Below, piece by piece: positions 25,965 through 34,825 of a stretch of DNA of 64,000 nt; position 1 is the first letter of the stretch, and every line of letters begins with the position of its first letter. The notes under the pieces were generated by a model, which made no database searches, had not been told where the DNA came from, and saw nothing but the letters and a program-made list of their open reading frames with translations. Where the stretch lies: assembly GCA_050952845.1 (NCBI GenBank), contig JBMNLP010000001.1, forward strand, positions 248,001 to 312,000, written 5' to 3'. The position numbers and the translations under genes are program-made. This DNA comes from JAGVSV01 sp050952845 (GTDB taxonomy: Bacteria > Bacillota > Clostridia > Christensenellales > Aristaeellaceae).

Positions 25965-27386
25965 ATGAGAAAGACCAAAATTGTCTGCACCCTGGGCCCG
26001 GCGTCCAACACCTATGACACCGTGAAGGCAATGGCCCTGGCTGGCATGAACGTCGCGCGCTTTAACTTTTCCCACGGCGACCACGACAGCCACCTGGCCA
26101 TGTTCCGCGTCGTCAGCCGGGTGCGCAGCGAGCTGCACATGCCGATCGCCACCCTGCTGGACACCCGCGGCCCCGAAATCCGCCTGAGGGACTTTGCCGC
26201 CGGCGCCATCATGCTGAACGCCGGCGATTCGTTCACGCTGACCACCCGGGACGTCCCCGGCGACCAGCACATCGTGTCCATCACGCACCAGAGCCTGCCG
26301 CAGGACATGCAGGGCCACACCCGCGTTCTGATCGACGACGGCCTGGTGGAGCTGGCGGTGGAGGACATCACCGACACCGACATCATCACCCGCGTGGTGG
26401 CGCCGGGCAAGGTGTCCAGCCGCAAAGGCGTCAACGTGCCGGGCGTGCACCTGTCCCTGCCCTACATCAGCGATGTCGACCGCGAGGACGTGCGGTTCGG
26501 CATCCGCACGGGGTTCGACTATGTGGCGGCTTCCTTTGTCCGAAGCCGCGAGGACCTGCTGGAGATGCGCCGGCTGCTGGACGAAAACGGCGGCGCGCAC
26601 ATACGCATCATCGCCAAGATAGAGAACGCCGAGGGCGTTGAAAACATCGACGACATCATCGAGCTTGCCGATGCCGTGATGATTGCCCGCGGCGACATGG
26701 GCGTGGAGATCCCCTTTGAGGACATCCCCATCATCCAGAAGCGGATCATCAAGGCGGCCACCATGGCAGGCAAGCAGGTGATCACCGCCACCCAGATGCT
26801 GGAGAGCATGGTGTACAGCCCGCGCCCCACCCGCGCCGAAATCACCGACGTTGCCAACGCCATATTCGACGGCACCAGCGCCACGATGCTGTCGGGCGAA
26901 ACCGCCAACGGCAAACACCCTGTGGAGGCTGTGCGCACCATGGCGCGCCTGGCTGTGCGCGCCGAGGAGGACATCGACTATAAAAAGCTCTTCCGGGAGC
27001 GCAGCGACGCTTCCTTCAGCGACACCGTCACCGACGCCATCTCCCACGCCACCTGCCTGGTGGCGCTGAACCTGAAGGCTGCCGCCATCATCACCGTGAC
27101 CAAATCCGGCGGCACGGCCAAGATGATCAGCCGGCTGCGCCCGGAAATGCCCATCATTGCCTGCACGCCCGAGGCTTCCACCTACCGGCAGCTCAGCCTC
27201 AGCTGGGGCGTCACCCCCGTCACCATCGGCGAGGAGCGCGTCACCGACGCGCTGTTCCAGCACGCCGTCGACGCCTCCCGCGACACCGGGCTCATCAAAT
27301 CCGGCGACCTGGTGGTGCTGACCGCCGGCGTGCCGCTGGCCATCAGCGGGATGACCAATTTGTTGAAAGTGGTGAAGGTGGAGTAG
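25965..27386 (+). CDS. pyk: pyruvate kinase
   Basis: The enzyme makes pyruvate and ATP from phosphoenolpyruvate and ADP, the last step of glycolysis. The 473 residues start at the ATG at 25965 with GGAGGAACCACAGC upstream. The barrel carries MRKTKIVCTLGPAS, RFNFSHGDH, LLDTRGPEIR, IAKIENAEGVENID, IARGDMGVEIP and ATQMLESM, including the metal and substrate ligands. The beta domain and the C-terminal allosteric domain are complete. The extra phosphohistidine domain seen in Bacillus PK is absent. Being third in a polyamine operon is unusual, and it is probably carried by read-through from the promoter at 23498. Confidence 0.96.
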   Translation: MRKTKIVCTLGPASNTYDTVKAMALAGMNVARFNFSHGDHDSHLAMFRVVSRVRSELHMPIATLLDTRGPEIRLRDFAAGAIMLNAGDSFTLTTRDVPGDQHIVSITHQSLPQDMQGHTRVLIDDGLVELAVEDITDTDIITRVVAPGKVSSRKGVNVPGVHLSLPYISDVDREDVRFGIRTGFDYVAASFVRSREDLLEMRRLLDENGGAHIRIIAKIENAEGVENIDDIIELADAVMIARGDMGVEIPFEDIPIIQKRIIKAATMAGKQVITATQMLESMVYSPRPTRAEITDVANAIFDGTSATMLSGETANGKHPVEAVRTMARLAVRAEEDIDYKKLFRERSDASFSDTVTDAISHATCLVALNLKAAAIITVTKSGGTAKMISRLRPEMPIIACTPEASTYRQLSLSWGVTPVTIGEERVTDALFQHAVDASRDTGLIKSGDLVVLTAGVPLAISGMTNLLKVVKVE

Positions 27387-27682
27387 CGAAGATCGTTTTG
27401 TTGTTTCCTTGCTGATATAGTGATATCGCGATGATCTTGTGTAGTGTTTTAGCTGTACTTATATTCTCTGCAAAACAGATTTAGAGGATACGTATTTGAC
27501 CAGATAGGAGAACCACCCATTTCTACAGCAGACAGGATTTTCTCCCAGGCATAGCAGGGCGTTTCTAAAACATGTTCTTTGGTGGGAAGTTACAGGTAAG
27601 TGTGCATTTTTACAACTTGGATGTCTGTAATACGCCATTTAACATATTCCACCTACTCCAAGTTTCTTCTCAAATTTGTTTG
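27387..27682. other. AT-rich convergent intergenic region, GC transition
   Basis: The text between the pyk stop and the convergent isomerase gene drops sharply in GC. I see no gene and no convincing hairpin with a U-tract, only a short GATATAGTGATATC near-palindrome. It marks the left border of the second sugar locus. Confidence 0.4.
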
Positions 27683-28504
27683 CTATGCGTTTTTCCAAAG
27701 CTCTCGGGATCGCTCAACAGAGCGTCGGATCCCTATTAATCCCTCATTCCCAACTTCCTCAATACTGAGCAGACCGTCGAAGCCTTTCGCTTTAGCAATT
27801 GATAGAATTTGTCCGATAGGAGCAGTACCATCGCCAATCCCTACAAACTGGAGGGATTCTGTGTCTAAAATATCGTTGATATGAATAGACATCACCTTGT
27901 CGTACACTTTTTGAAATACTTCTGCTGAGTCATCCCCTAAGGCATAGGTGTTTGCTGTGTCAAAGTTGATGCCCACTGGCAAGTCCCATAGTGCTTCCAC
28001 TAGCTTCAGAAAGCGACCAGTGTGAAAGTCAAAATCAGGATTGTCCCATGCACTTGGCTTGGAATGATTTTCCAACAATAATTGGACACCCCATTCCGAG
28101 GCGCGATGGCATAATTGGGCAATCCCCTCAGTTGCTAATGATATGCCATCCTTGTCCGTCAGACCTTCGTGAACTTGGCCTGCTGTTATCCTAAGGTAAG
28201 TTGCATCCAACTCTGCTGCGATTGCAATGTCTGATTCTGCATGAGCTAATTCGAAAGCGCGCCGCCGTTCATCAGGGTTTGTCAGATCCGGATAGGTGGT
28301 GATCATAGCTACAGGCATGCTTGCTTCCTGAAGCTGATGTTTGATCCGTGCTATACCTGTAGTGGTACGATGCGGTATGAATAGGATTGACAGATCGACA
28401 GCGTCCAGACCCATGCTACGTGCAGCGGCTGCCCATTCGCCTACTGTCATCCGACCGGAAATGATCTCGGGAAAGAGGCTAACCGGCAAACAACTAAGAA
28501 TCAT
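27683..28504 (-). CDS. sugar phosphate isomerase/epimerase family protein (xylose-isomerase-like TIM barrel)
   Basis: This 273-residue AP-endonuclease-2/IolE-type TIM barrel has metal ligands in LLENHSKPSAW (Glu), GINFDTANTY (Asp) and IHINDILD (His), and ends with GLLSIEEVGNEG (Glu). The start is the ATG at 28504, six bases after GAGGAGG, and overlaps the preceding lactonase gene by 11 bases. Such enzymes interconvert keto- and aldo-sugars or epimerise sugar acids. As the last gene of the galactoside locus it probably acts late in the catabolic route. No specific substrate can be read from sequence. Confidence 0.88.
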   Translation of the reverse strand: MILSCLPVSLFPEIISGRMTVGEWAAAARSMGLDAVDLSILFIPHRTTTGIARIKHQLQEASMPVAMITTYPDLTNPDERRRAFELAHAESDIAIAAELDATYLRITAGQVHEGLTDKDGISLATEGIAQLCHRASEWGVQLLLENHSKPSAWDNPDFDFHTGRFLKLVEALWDLPVGINFDTANTYALGDDSAEVFQKVYDKVMSIHINDILDTESLQFVGIGDGTAPIGQILSIAKAKGFDGLLSIEEVGNEGLIGIRRSVERSRELWKNA

Positions 28505-29408
28505 GAGAGACCTCCTCTTCACCAAAGCGCCAAGCAGGTAACCCCCTTACGCCAGGTCGTGCTACGAATATAGCACCAGCCAAGGGCTGTCGGAGCCATT
28601 CGCAACCTACTACCCCTGTGGTGGAGGTGGTAATAAACAATTGGTCCATGTCACGCCCACCGAAAGCACAACAAGTGACATGCTCGACAGGCACATCGAT
28701 CTGGGCTAATCGTTCTCCGGTTTCCGGATCAAATCTGGACACGCACCAGCCGCCCCATTGGGCTATCCACAGCCTATTTTCTTCATCAATAGTCATACCG
28801 TCAGGTATTCCTTCTCCTTCAGGAATACGGATGCAAATACGGCCATTTCTGATGCCGCCGGTGGCTAAATCGTAATCGTAAGCCATGACAGTGCGAGTAG
28901 GCGAATTCACGTAGTATAGAGTATCCTTCTTACTGTTCCATGCAAGGCCATTAGAAATGGAGATACCACCCAATAGTTTCTGATACTTTCCATCTGGCTC
29001 TAGGCTGTATAGGGATCCGGTTGGTTTGCCATCTGCTTCCCCAGCATTAAATGCTTCAGACATGGTACCCACCACATAACGTCCTACTGGATCTGCCTTG
29101 CCATCGTTGAAGCGATTATTCTTTTGGCCAACTTCTGGATTGGCAAATAGTGTTTGTGCGCCGGTGTGGGGGTCAATCTTGTAAATGCCATCTTGTAATG
29201 CCGCGATGATGCCACCTTCCACAGTCAGAACCATGCTGCCTATGGGCGACTGGGTCTCATGTTCCAGAATCTTTTCGTCCTTTTTACAAAACCAACGGCA
29301 ACCCAGTCCGTCAATCCAGTATAGCGCTTCTTCCCGCTCATCCCACACTGGACATTCTCCTAGATTGTGATGAAGATTCAAAATAGGCTTGCAGGTAATT
29401 TTAACCAT
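28494..29408 (-). CDS. SMP-30/gluconolactonase-family sugar lactonase
   Basis: This 304-residue six-bladed propeller has the family signatures LGECPVWDEREEALYWID (metal Glu), NRFNDGKADPVGRYVVGTM (substrate-side Asn/Asp), ISNGLAWNSKKDTLYYVNS (Asn) and PDGMTIDEENRLWIAQW (catalytic Asp). The start is the ATG at 29408, after GGAGACGATTAAAG; the longer frame overlaps the SDR gene end. These enzymes hydrolyse aldonolactones to aldonic acids. The gene lies between a dehydrogenase pair and an isomerase, which suggests that an oxidised sugar lactone is an intermediate of the locus. Confidence 0.92.
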   Translation of the reverse strand: MVKITCKPILNLHHNLGECPVWDEREEALYWIDGLGCRWFCKKDEKILEHETQSPIGSMVLTVEGGIIAALQDGIYKIDPHTGAQTLFANPEVGQKNNRFNDGKADPVGRYVVGTMSEAFNAGEADGKPTGSLYSLEPDGKYQKLLGGISISNGLAWNSKKDTLYYVNSPTRTVMAYDYDLATGGIRNGRICIRIPEGEGIPDGMTIDEENRLWIAQWGGWCVSRFDPETGERLAQIDVPVEHVTCCAFGGRDMDQLFITTSTTGVVGCEWLRQPLAGAIFVARPGVRGLPAWRFGEEEVSHDS

Positions 29409-29421
29409 CTTTAATCGTCTC

Positions 29422-30189
29422 CTATAGTGTAAATCCACCAGTAATGGTTAGTTCGCTGCCCGAGGTCTGGCTTGCGCCGTCGCTAAGCAGATACAAAACG
29501 CCGTCCACATAGTCTGTGTCCCATTGGAGCCGTCCCATAGGCATGATTTGTGAGCCTGTCTCTTCGAGCCAGGCTTTGCTGTTACCCATACTCTCCCGAA
29601 ACGCTACTTCACCAGGTGTGGGTACCCAACCGATTGTAACCCAATTCGCTCGGATATGATCAGCGGCGTAGTTCTTTGTTACATGACGAAACAGCGTATG
29701 TATAGCGCCCTTGGAACAGGCATAGGAAGGGCGATCAGCTTCTCCACCAAAGGCATGCAGAGAGCCCATAAATACAATACTTCCTCCACTGTGTTTACGC
29801 ATTGCTTGAACCGCAGCCTGTGTAACAAAAAAGGTAGACTTGAAGTTGACGCTCATGATCCAATCAAATTGTTCTTCTGTCACCTCACCCAAGGGTGCGC
29901 TGGACTGCACTGTGCCTGCGTAATTGACCAACCCATCCAATTGACCAAAGCGCGTTACTGCCGCTTGAACCAGTGATTTGCAGCATTCGGGTTTCACCAG
30001 ATCTCCCGGAACAAAAATAGCTTCGCCTGCCTTTTGTGTGGCGATTTGATCCAATACTGTGCTTCCTGCTGCTGTGTCCCGGCCGCTTAACACCACATTT
30101 GCACCCTGTTTGGCTGCTGCGACGGCTACAGCTCGGCCGATTCCTTTAGTTGCTCCAGTAACTATGACTGTCTTGCCAGTAAGAAGCAT
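29422..30189 (-). CDS. short-chain dehydrogenase/reductase
   Basis: This 255-residue classical SDR has the cofactor motif TGATKGIGRA at residue 12, NYAG at about 89 and the catalytic Ser and YACSKGAIH (Tyr-x3-Lys) near 155. The start is the ATG at 30189, seven bases after AGGAGG. Relatives include sugar and polyol dehydrogenases using NAD(P). It lies between the zinc dehydrogenase and the lactonase, so it may oxidise a sugar at C-1 to a lactone or act on a ketose. Classical NYAG in place of NNAG is a small deviation. Confidence 0.92.
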   Translation of the reverse strand: MLLTGKTVIVTGATKGIGRAVAVAAAKQGANVVLSGRDTAAGSTVLDQIATQKAGEAIFVPGDLVKPECCKSLVQAAVTRFGQLDGLVNYAGTVQSSAPLGEVTEEQFDWIMSVNFKSTFFVTQAAVQAMRKHSGGSIVFMGSLHAFGGEADRPSYACSKGAIHTLFRHVTKNYAADHIRANWVTIGWVPTPGEVAFRESMGNSKAWLEETGSQIMPMGRLQWDTDYVDGVLYLLSDGASQTSGSELTITGGFTL

Positions 30190-30240
30190 AAAAATACCTC
30201 CTATTTCATTATGAGCTGTATCCCCATCCATTCTGTGCAG

Positions 30241-31269
30241 TCACGGAACCAACACTACTTTAACTAGGTCTTCCACGCCCTCTTTGAGGACTTCAAGCCA
30301 TCTTTGGGCATCTTCCAGGGGAGCGACTTTGCTGATAATGTTGTTCACGTCTACCAGGCCTTCAGCCATAAGACGCATCGCAAGTTCATATTCGTTGGCG
30401 CAAGCATAACAGCCAATCACATTCAGTTCTTTAAGCACGATTTTTTGGAAGTTGATGTTGCCCCTAGGTGCAGCATTTCCTATTAGTGTTACAGTACCAC
30501 CTCTTTTGGCGATGTCCAATGTACTATTGATTGTTTCTGCTGCGCCCACGGCCTCAAACACATGATCGGCGCCTATGGGAAAGAGCGTTTTGATCTCCTG
30601 CGCAGTTTCCTCGTGACCCGTGTTAATTACCGCGTCTGCGCCAACTTTTGTTGCGTGGACCAACCGTGCATCGTTGATATCCAATACGACAATAGGACTG
30701 CACCCAGCACACTTAAGAGCTTGAACAAGCATCAGACCAATAGTTCCGGAGCCAATAACCACCGCTGGTTCTCTGATGCCAATTGGCGTTCGATTAACCG
30801 CGTGCAGTGCAACGGAAAGCGGCTCAACAAGTGCCGCTTTCTTAAAATCCAAGCTGTCTGGCATACGATAGAGAATGCGCTCCGGTACAACCACATATTC
30901 CGCCATGGCACCGTTAAGTTTGTAGTTATCGCAATGTACGCCGTACACGCGACTGGATACGCATAGATTCTGCCTCCCGTGGGCGCAGTACCAGCATGTT
31001 CCGCAAAATAGCGATGAATTGAAAACAACGCGGTCACCCACACAAAAATGGGTTACCAGACAGCCGGTTTCTTCTATTTCACCTGCTGCTTCATGCCCCA
31101 TAATGATTGGAGAACGGCGACGATCAGTGAGTCCGGCATAGCCGTGTATATCGCTACCACATATAGCACATGCGCGTACACGAATAAGTACTTCGTTGTC
31201 CAGAGGGCAGGGCGTGGGGACCTCACGAATAGTTGTTTTTCCATAGGATTCTAGAATCAACGCTTTCAT
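30241..31269 (-). CDS. zinc-dependent alcohol/polyol dehydrogenase (MDR family)
   Basis: This 342-residue medium-chain dehydrogenase has the catalytic zinc ligands in CAICGSDIH and GHEAAGEIEE, a structural zinc lobe (CGTCWYCAHGRQNLC) and the NAD-binding GSGTIGLMLVQAL. It resembles galactitol-phosphate, sorbitol and threonine dehydrogenases. Its ATG at 31269 has GGAGG upstream and lies inside the 3' end of the transaldolase-family gene, a 47-base overlap. It probably oxidises a polyol or sugar from the alpha-galactoside route. The substrate is not determined. Confidence 0.93.
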   Translation of the reverse strand: MKALILESYGKTTIREVPTPCPLDNEVLIRVRACAICGSDIHGYAGLTDRRRSPIIMGHEAAGEIEETGCLVTHFCVGDRVVFNSSLFCGTCWYCAHGRQNLCVSSRVYGVHCDNYKLNGAMAEYVVVPERILYRMPDSLDFKKAALVEPLSVALHAVNRTPIGIREPAVVIGSGTIGLMLVQALKCAGCSPIVVLDINDARLVHATKVGADAVINTGHEETAQEIKTLFPIGADHVFEAVGAAETINSTLDIAKRGGTVTLIGNAAPRGNINFQKIVLKELNVIGCYACANEYELAMRLMAEGLVDVNNIISKVAPLEDAQRWLEVLKEGVEDLVKVVLVP

Positions 31270-32308
31270 GTGCCGCCTCCTTTATAATATAATTCTCGAT
31301 GCCGTTCCAACTTTCTGTAAACTGGGCTAGCGTCTTTTGTACCACACCGAAACGGATGAACTCCTCTGGAATCATGCCGTCTGGTTCGTAGGCACGCATG
31401 AACTCATCCACCTTGCAGAGTCGCGCCAACGTGTCTTGGTCAATATGTATGTCGATCTCAGTTGTGTAGGGCTTCGGTATGGTTTTAAGTTGTTTCTGGA
31501 TTTTGGGATGTATGGAGAATGCCATCGGTGCACCGGACAGGGCTTGGGCATGATAACCGCCGCGCATGCCTGCAGGCATCAGAATGCTTTTGTATTCATT
31601 CTGCTTCCAGATGCTTAAAGCACGCTTCATGATGGCGCTACCAATTTGGATGATGTCACTCTCGTGCACATCGTATCTGCCTGCGTCGGTGATCACGTCA
31701 CGCATATAATCGTCAATGCGACCAACCATAACCACCGCTATGCAGGGTGCTGCTTTCACACCTTCCTTTTCTCCGCGTATCAGGCCTGCTTGATACCGCT
31801 TTTCGATTTGTATGATCTGAGACAGCGTAAAGCTCACTGTGCCTACCACTGGAATACCTAACGCTACACACTCTTCCAGCACATCTAGGCCAGCAGCAGT
31901 TATTGGTAACTTAACTGCAACGTTTTTTGCCCAGCCGGAGAACATTTTAGCCATTTCTAACATGTATGTTCGATCCGAGGACCTTCGAGGATCCACTTGC
32001 GCGCAGACATAGCCCCATTTGCCTTGGCTTTCCTCAAAAATTCGTTCAAAACGCGCTGCCGTATGCATTGTAACTCGGCTGATGATGGCGTTCACCTTAT
32101 CTTTCTTTTCCAAACCTGCTGGAATATCAACCAGAATGGGGCGCCAATAATCACGCCTGTCTGTCAGTGCTTTGTATACCAATACGGGGTTGAGTGTGAC
32201 ACCCTTCGCACCGGAAGCTAGTGCTTCGTCTATTTCCTCCGGAATGGCAGAGTCGTGCCACCACACGCCCTGAGTTTCACGATCCAGCCACGCTAAATAT
32301 TCGTTCAT
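31223..32308 (-). CDS. transaldolase-family protein
   Basis: This 361-residue TIM barrel has the early strand GVTLNPVLVYKAL (TTNPxL-like), the Schiff-base lysine in NVAVKLPITAAG and VVGTVSFTLSQII. At 361 residues it is longer than fructose-6-phosphate aldolase (about 220) and near the classical transaldolase size. The start is the ATG at 32308. Its ribosome site (AAAGG) is distant, so initiation may be weak. It may cleave or transfer a three-carbon unit from a ketose made by the neighbouring dehydrogenases, perhaps as a dedicated aldolase. That role is inferred from context. Confidence 0.85.
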   Translation of the reverse strand: MNEYLAWLDRETQGVWWHDSAIPEEIDEALASGAKGVTLNPVLVYKALTDRRDYWRPILVDIPAGLEKKDKVNAIISRVTMHTAARFERIFEESQGKWGYVCAQVDPRRSSDRTYMLEMAKMFSGWAKNVAVKLPITAAGLDVLEECVALGIPVVGTVSFTLSQIIQIEKRYQAGLIRGEKEGVKAAPCIAVVMVGRIDDYMRDVITDAGRYDVHESDIIQIGSAIMKRALSIWKQNEYKSILMPAGMRGGYHAQALSGAPMAFSIHPKIQKQLKTIPKPYTTEIDIHIDQDTLARLCKVDEFMRAYEPDGMIPEEFIRFGVVQKTLAQFTESWNGIENYIIKEAAHESVDSRILWKNNYS

Positions 32309-32458
32309 GTTTATTAATCTGCCTTTCTGCGTAAGGCCCCGATGGGGTTTTGAAACTGTGTCGGAAGCCATCGCACTTTTTCAAACACTTTTGTTTACAA
32401 CGAAAAGCGGAGATAAACGAAAATAATATTGTGCATCCCCGCATCTAGCAAATCCTTC

Positions 32459-33916
32459 TTATTTGCTGTTGAATTTCAGAAGACGTACTGCATGGGGCGG
32501 CACGTTCAGCGAGATTGCGCCGGAAAACTCACCCAGATCGCGTTTGGCCCACAGATCGCGAACGACCTGCGTGCTGTCCAAGGGCAGGGACAAGGTTTCC
32601 TCTTGGGAAGAAAGGTTGAACATGGCTACCGCGACGCTGCCATCCTCCAGCGGCCTGGCGTAAATGCGCTTGTGCACTGTTTCCATTCGATCCGCATTGC
32701 GCTGGTGTTCCTCGTACACGCAGACTGCGCCAATCGCCCATGCATCCTGGTTTACGCTGATCACTTCCTCGTTGCACAGGAGCGCCTTGTCAAAATCCGA
32801 CAGCTTTCCAAGATCGCAGCTGATTTGGATGGGGGACGGGAAGATGGCGCGCATCGTGTAGGCCACGATCTGTTCGTTTTCCGTCAGGCGGCAGGCGCGT
32901 TGTTCCCCTGTCATATGGTTGCAGATCCAGCCGTTTTCCATCATGTCCATATCAAAGAAGTGGCCCGGGCTGATATGCTCGGCCCAGAAATCCGATTTGA
33001 ACTTGCTGTCCAGCACATTGTCCCAGGTGTCGCTGGAATCGATGTTATCCCGCCAATGGCTGCAGTTTTTCTTCCAGTAATCCGCATGCTCAATGCCTGC
33101 GCGCACGGTGACACAAAACTGAAAGTCCCGGTTGCTCCGGCGCAAGCAGTCCTTCATCAGTTCCGCGTTATGAGGATCGCAGGGCGACCAGTCGTATTTG
33201 AGGTAATCGAAGCCCCATTCGGTCCACTGGTCAACGCAAGCCTGCTCCCGATGGTCCTCTCCGATGCCGTAATACACGTTGGGCCAGCGGTTGTCCATTC
33301 GGCCGCGGGTACAGCCGGCTAATTCGCCGCCACCCCAGGCCTTTTGCATGGGCGTTGAGTAAATGCCGGCTTTCAGGCCCAGGCTGTGGATATGGTCGGT
33401 CATGGCCTTCATGTCCGGGAACTTTTCGTTGCTAGTAATGGCGTCGTGGGGACCGCCATATTCCCCTTGCCAGGCGGAATCCGTATTGACAAACTGATAC
33501 CCATAGCTGCTGAGGCCGCTCGACAGGAGCAGATCGGCCGTTCGTTCGATTTTATCCTGAGAGACTGTCTTTCCATAGGCGTTCCAGCTGCACCAGCCCA
33601 TCATGGGGGTCAGTCCCGCGCCGTCGGGCTTGACAATCAGACGAAGCGGTTTTTCATCCGTACCCAAATCATTGGTTACTGAGATTTTCAGGTTGTACTC
33701 TCCTGCCTGCGGCACACCGGTGATGAAGCCCTGGGCAGGGTCCAGCTTCAATCCTGCCGGCAGGGGATCAACGGCGTAGCGCAGCGGGCGCACACCGGTG
33801 GCGGGAATAGCCCACAGCATGGGCTTGTTGGGAGAAGCGCCATAAACCGTAGGGATGTGCAGATGCGCAGGCCCCTGATCGTAGGGCACATAGGGAGCCA
33901 TTTCAATTCGACCCAT
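32459..33916 (-). CDS. GH27 alpha-galactosidase, copy 1
   Basis: This 485-residue protein has no signal peptide. Residues about 10-95 are an Ig-like domain of the putative-Ig type (LRYAVDPLPAGLKLDP, ITGVPQAGEY). Residues about 100-390 are the GH27 barrel: MMGWCSWNAYG, NTDSAWQ, KAGIYSTP, the nucleophile Asp in YLKYDWSPCD and the acid/base Asp in DSSDTWDNV. The remainder is a beta-sandwich. It cleaves terminal alpha-galactose (or beta-L-arabinopyranose/alpha-N-acetylgalactosamine in some members) from imported oligosaccharides. The start with AGGAGG lies 12 bases after the permease stop. A near-identical second copy lies at 40324-41796. Confidence 0.93.
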   Translation of the reverse strand: MGRIEMAPYVPYDQGPAHLHIPTVYGASPNKPMLWAIPATGVRPLRYAVDPLPAGLKLDPAQGFITGVPQAGEYNLKISVTNDLGTDEKPLRLIVKPDGAGLTPMMGWCSWNAYGKTVSQDKIERTADLLLSSGLSSYGYQFVNTDSAWQGEYGGPHDAITSNEKFPDMKAMTDHIHSLGLKAGIYSTPMQKAWGGGELAGCTRGRMDNRWPNVYYGIGEDHREQACVDQWTEWGFDYLKYDWSPCDPHNAELMKDCLRRSNRDFQFCVTVRAGIEHADYWKKNCSHWRDNIDSSDTWDNVLDSKFKSDFWAEHISPGHFFDMDMMENGWICNHMTGEQRACRLTENEQIVAYTMRAIFPSPIQISCDLGKLSDFDKALLCNEEVISVNQDAWAIGAVCVYEEHQRNADRMETVHKRIYARPLEDGSVAVAMFNLSSQEETLSLPLDSTQVVRDLWAKRDLGEFSGAISLNVPPHAVRLLKFNSK

Positions 33917-33928
33917 GGAATCATCCTC

Positions 33929-34810
33929 CTAACCTTTAATTGCGCCAATCATGACGCCCTTGATAAAGTAACGCTGTAGAAAGGGATAAACAACCAGGAT
34001 GGGCACTGTCGCTACCACCACGGTACAGTACTTTACCAGTTCGCGGTAGTAAGCTTCTTCTACCATCTGGGAGGCACTGCCTTGGGCTGTAGTATCGTTC
34101 AGCACTAACACCTCACGAAGGATCATTTGGAGCGGCCATAAGGTTCGGTCTGGCTGGAACATCAATGCGGGATACCAACTGTTCCAATAACCTACCGCGT
34201 AATATAACATAACGACCGCGATGCCTGGCAGCGCTAAAGGGATGAATATAAGGAACAAAACATGCATTTCATTCGCGCCATCAATTCGTGCCGCTTCCTC
34301 AAGGCTGTCCGGAATGCTTGCAAAGAATGTCCGAAGGATAATTAAGTAGTATGTATGAACAAGATACGGTAGGATCATGGCCCAAGCCGTATTGTAGATA
34401 CCTGTCCAGCGCACCACGAAAAATAAGGGGATGATACCGCCCTGAAAGAACATAGTGAGCAAAAAAGCCTTCATAAGGATGTTACGGGGTAAAAAATACT
34501 TGCGTGAGATAGCGAAGGCTGCGAAGATGGTTAGTAGAAGGCTCAAAAGTGTACCGACCACTACATAAAAACCGGAATTTTTTAGGCTGATCAAAATACT
34601 GGCGTTGCTCAGTGTCAACTCATAGCCTTGAAGAGTGTAGGGTTGAATGGGCAGAATCAGTGGACCGATATGTTTGATCAAAGATCTGGCGTCACTAAAG
34701 GAACATGCAAGGGTGTACCACAAGGGATAGAATGTAATCAATATCATAAGGAGCATGAACACGACGTTAATTACTTGGAAGATTTTCTCACCTCGACTTC
34801 TAATTTTCAT
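33929..34810 (-). CDS. carbohydrate ABC transporter permease, LplC/YtcP type
   Basis: This 293-residue protein has six helices, the EAA loop EEAARIDGANEMHVLFLIFIP and the KGVMIGAIKG tail. AAGGAGG precedes the ATG. It is the second permease of the galactoside importer; the LplB-type partner ends 15 bases upstream and the GH27 gene follows. The last codons of this gene reappear in decayed form upstream of the second GH27 copy (41811-41843), which shows where that copy came from. Confidence 0.93.
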   Translation of the reverse strand: MKIRSRGEKIFQVINVVFMLLMILITFYPLWYTLACSFSDARSLIKHIGPLILPIQPYTLQGYELTLSNASILISLKNSGFYVVVGTLLSLLLTIFAAFAISRKYFLPRNILMKAFLLTMFFQGGIIPLFFVVRWTGIYNTAWAMILPYLVHTYYLIILRTFFASIPDSLEEAARIDGANEMHVLFLIFIPLALPGIAVVMLYYAVGYWNSWYPALMFQPDRTLWPLQMILREVLVLNDTTAQGSASQMVEEAYYRELVKYCTVVVATVPILVVYPFLQRYFIKGVMIGAIKG

Positions 34811-34825
34811 CGTTCATGTACCTCC

